Positions 13,930-16,016 of a stretch of DNA of 16,016 nucleotides are shown here, in pieces. Both the position numbers and the translations under genes were made by a program. Each line of letters opens with the position of its first letter. Within the stretch, counting starts at the first letter, position 1. This stretch comes from an uncultured Eubacteriales bacterium (lineage in GTDB: Bacteria; Bacillota; Clostridia; Christensenellales; CAG-138): the NCBI GenBank assembly GCA_900550525.1, contig URSN01000039.1:1-16016 (forward strand), in the 5' to 3' direction. A model generated the notes under the pieces. The model saw only the letters and a list, made by a program, of their open reading frames with translations, was not told where the DNA came from and did not search any database.

Positions 13930-16016
<2,087 letters not shown>

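Overview
The window looks like chromosomal DNA from a high-GC member of the Clostridia (Firmicutes). The evidence is a hrcA-grpE-dnaK-dnaJ operon under a CIRCE operator, a T-box riboswitch, consensus sigma-A promoters, strong AAAGGAGG-type ribosome binding sites, frequent TTG/GTG starts, and a clostridial-type NlpC/P60 wall hydrolase. I cannot name a genus from sequence alone. Both ends differ in composition from the middle: the left end has a T-tract, G-runs and degenerate repeats, and the right end falls towards about 50% GC.

Layout: 1-528 is non-coding, with a probable half terminator, a G-rich stretch and ~50-bp degenerate repeats. 529-4124 is a compact export-type cassette. It has a perfect consensus promoter, a small secreted protein with a signal peptide, an intrinsic terminator whose loop holds that gene's stop codon, two MacB/FtsX-like permeases and their ATPase. 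4295-6083 is a tryptophan T-box riboswitch controlling a stand-alone TrpB2-type tryptophan synthase beta chain, closed by a strong terminator. 6313-11227 is the class I heat-shock operon (hrcA, grpE, dnaK, dnaJ). A stem-loop lies between dnaK and dnaJ, and the operon ends at a bidirectional terminator.

11196-11395 is best read on the minus strand as a candidate structured small RNA, with its own promoter, a 14-bp closing stem, a CCUCCUU motif and an intrinsic terminator shared with dnaJ. 11451-13750 (minus) is a two-gene unit: a membrane-anchored peptidoglycan hydrolase overlapping a PflX-like radical SAM protein. From 13930 a divergent ABC-F ATPase gene runs to the window edge. Its C-terminal coiled coil passes in frame, without a stop, into an unrelated membrane segment with different codon use, so it is either a real fusion or an assembly chimera.

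Most of the window is housekeeping (proteostasis, amino acid supply, cell wall). The parts most likely to be new are the secreted-peptide/ABC-transporter cassette, the candidate small RNA after dnaJ, and the fusion at the right edge.
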